Assembly: GCF_014395975.1 (NCBI RefSeq)
Contig: NZ_CP060714.1
Location: 372,001 to 436,000, forward strand
DNA: 64,000 nucleotides
DNA from: Diaphorobacter ruginosibacter
GTDB taxonomy: Bacteria > Pseudomonadota > Gammaproteobacteria > Burkholderiales > Burkholderiaceae_C
Reading direction: 5' to 3'
Positions 62,489-64,000 of the stretch are shown one piece after another (the first letter of the stretch is position 1; each line of letters begins with the position of its first letter). The notes beneath the pieces were generated by a model, which was not told the origin of the DNA, ran no database searches, and saw nothing but the letters and a program-made list of their open reading frames with translations. A program made the position numbers and the translations under genes.

Positions 62489-64000
62489 TCAGAACCGCTC
62501 CAGCTCCGGATGCTTGATCTGCCCGCCGCGCACCAGCATCTTGCCGTACTCGGCGCAGCGGTTCAGCGTGGGAATCACCTTGCCGGGGTTGAGCAGTCCC
62601 TTGGGGTCGAACGCGGCCTTGAGCGCGAACATCTGCTGGTTTTCCTCGGTGGTGAACTGCGTGCACATGCTGTTGAGCTTTTCCACGCCCACGCCGTGCT
62701 CGCCGGTCACGGTGCCGCCCATCGCGACGCTGGTCTCCAGGATGTCGGCGCCGAAGAGTTCGCAGCGGTGCAGTTCATCGGGGTCATTCGCATCGAACAG
62801 GATCAGCGGATGCAGATTGCCGTCGCCCGCATGGAACACGTTGGCGCAGCGCAGCTGGTACTTCTTCTCCATCTCCTGAATGGCCAGCAGGATGTCGGCC
62901 AGTCGCTTGCGCGGGATGGTCGAGTCCATGCACATGTAGTCGGGGCTGATGCGGCCGCTGGCGGGGAAGGCGTTCTTGCGGCCGCTCCAGAAGCGCAGGC
63001 GTTCCTCCTCGTTGTTGCTCACCGTGATGGCGGTGGCGCCGGCATGCCGCAGCACCTCGCTCATTCGACCGATTTCCTCCTCCACCTCCTCGGGCGTGCC
63101 GTCGCTCTCGCACAGGAGGATGGCCTCGGCGGTGAGGTCGTAGTCGGCGCGCACGAAGTCCTCGACGGCCGCGGTCATCGGCTTGTCCATCATCTCGAGG
63201 CCCGCGGGGATGATGCCCGCGGCGATCACCGCCGCCACCGCATCGCCGGCCTTGCGCACATCATCGAAGCTCGCCATGATGCAGCGCGCGAGCTGCGGCT
63301 TGGGGATGAGCTTCACGGTCACTTCCAGCGCCACGGCCAGCATGCCTTCGCTGCCGATCATGGCGGCCAGCAGGTCGTAGCCCGGCACATCGAGTGCCTC
63401 GCTGCCGAAGGTGACGGGCTCGCCCTCGATGGTGAAGCCCCGCACGCGCAGCACGTTGTGCACGGTGAGGCCGTATTTCAGGCAATGGACGCCGCCCGAA
63501 TTCTCGGCGACGTTGCCGCCGATGGTGCAGGCGATCTGGCTGCTGGGGTCGGGTGCGTAGTACAGGTTGTGCGGCGCGGCGGCCTCGCTGATCGCGAGGT
63601 TGCGCACGCCGCATTGCACGCGCGCGGTGCGGCTCACCGGATCGACCTTGAGGATCTGGTTGAACTTGGCCAGCGACAGGGTCACGCCCAGCGCGTGCGG
63701 CATCGCCCCGCCGGAGAGGCCCGTGCCGGCGCCGCGTGCGACGACGGGCACGTCGAGCCGGTGGCAGGTGCGCAGCACGGCCTGTACCTGCTCCTCGGTT
63801 TCGGGGAGGGCCACCACCAGCGGGCGCTGGCGATAGGCGGTCAGCCCGTCGCATTCATAGGGCGTGGTGTCTTCGGAGTTCCAGAGCAGCGCATGCGCGG
63901 GCAGATGCCGGCCGAGCGCATCGACGATGGCTTTCTGGCGGACGGCACGTTCGCTCTGCGACGGCGTCGGGGTATCGGGGGATGAGGAGGCTGTGCTCAT
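62489..64000 (-). CDS. glcD: GlcD-like FAD-linked glycolate/D-lactate oxidase subunit
   Basis: The 503-residue protein is an FAD-linked oxidase of the GlcD/D-lactate dehydrogenase type. It has the PCMH FAD domain (VPVVARGAGTGLSGGAMPHA and ACTIGGNVAENSGGVHCLKY) and the C-terminal NVFHAGDGNLHPLILFDAND, GTVTGEHGVG and LLNPGKVIP. The start codon lies at the very end of the window, so upstream context is unseen. GlcE and GlcF genes are not found downstream, so they may lie beyond the window or elsewhere. Confidence 0.9.
   Translation of the reverse strand: MSTASSSPDTPTPSQSERAVRQKAIVDALGRHLPAHALLWNSEDTTPYECDGLTAYRQRPLVVALPETEEQVQAVLRTCHRLDVPVVARGAGTGLSGGAMPHALGVTLSLAKFNQILKVDPVSRTARVQCGVRNLAISEAAAPHNLYYAPDPSSQIACTIGGNVAENSGGVHCLKYGLTVHNVLRVRGFTIEGEPVTFGSEALDVPGYDLLAAMIGSEGMLAVALEVTVKLIPKPQLARCIMASFDDVRKAGDAVAAVIAAGIIPAGLEMMDKPMTAAVEDFVRADYDLTAEAILLCESDGTPEEVEEEIGRMSEVLRHAGATAITVSNNEEERLRFWSGRKNAFPASGRISPDYMCMDSTIPRKRLADILLAIQEMEKKYQLRCANVFHAGDGNLHPLILFDANDPDELHRCELFGADILETSVAMGGTVTGEHGVGVEKLNSMCTQFTTEENQQMFALKAAFDPKGLLNPGKVIPTLNRCAEYGKMLVRGGQIKHPELERF

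Overview
The window looks like a stretch of core chromosome from a high-GC betaproteobacterium of the order Burkholderiales, most likely family Comamonadaceae (Comamonas, Delftia or Acidovorax type). This is inferred from three things: an orphan Bug-type solute receptor beside a LysR gene, the recG-oxyR-ubiA neighbourhood, and a pilT / cyclic-nucleotide-binding protein / pilU cluster. I see no insertion sequence, phage, integrase, rRNA operon or CRISPR array. Most of the DNA is ordinary housekeeping sequence.

Region by region. (1) 1-7205 holds a LysR regulator divergent from a Bug receptor and a gamma-glutamyltransferase-like gene, then an HdeD-like membrane protein, a DMT exporter, a small P-loop kinase and queA. 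(2) 7599-16453 holds recG, oxyR, ubiA, an extradiol dioxygenase, a TPR protein, proC and a phytase-like lipoprotein. (3) 16666-27721 is a complete glycerol island: aqpZ, glpK, glpR, the ABC importer genes glpS-glpT-glpP-glpQ-DUF2160-glpV, and glpD. (4) 27937-36788 carries the spc and alpha ribosomal operons from rplN to rplQ, with secY and rpoA. (5) 36821-38924 holds two identical initiator tRNA genes flanking an unrecognised secreted protein with a duplicated domain. (6) 39073-49384 holds an Hsp70-like protein, a branched-chain-type ABC importer with a fused permease-ATPase, a GMC oxidoreductase, a CaiC-like acyl-CoA ligase and a glutathione transferase. (7) 49805-53105 holds rsmI, yraN, diaA and a dolP-like lipoprotein gene, close to the E. 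coli yra order but without yraM/lpoA. (8) 53215-64000 holds a beta-hydroxyacid dehydrogenase, pilU, a cyclic-nucleotide-binding protein, pilT, yggS, a class V aminotransferase, an FKBP isomerase, a DUF445 protein, two small unknowns and glcD.

How they work together. In the glycerol island the ABC importer feeds GlpK and then GlpD, with GlpR as the likely repressor from the A-rich region between glpR and glpS. The channel gene next to it is a water-type aquaporin by its residues, so the ABC importer is the probable route for glycerol. In the 40600-49384 block, uptake, alcohol oxidation, CoA activation and a glutathione transferase suggest catabolism of an unidentified alcohol or ether.

The best second looks are four. 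GlpS and GlpT have complementary motif losses that predict one live and one dead ATP site. The duplicated-domain secreted protein sits between twin tRNA genes. The LivM-LivG fusion lies within the catabolic module. A row of hairpins and an internal promoter occur in the alpha operon.
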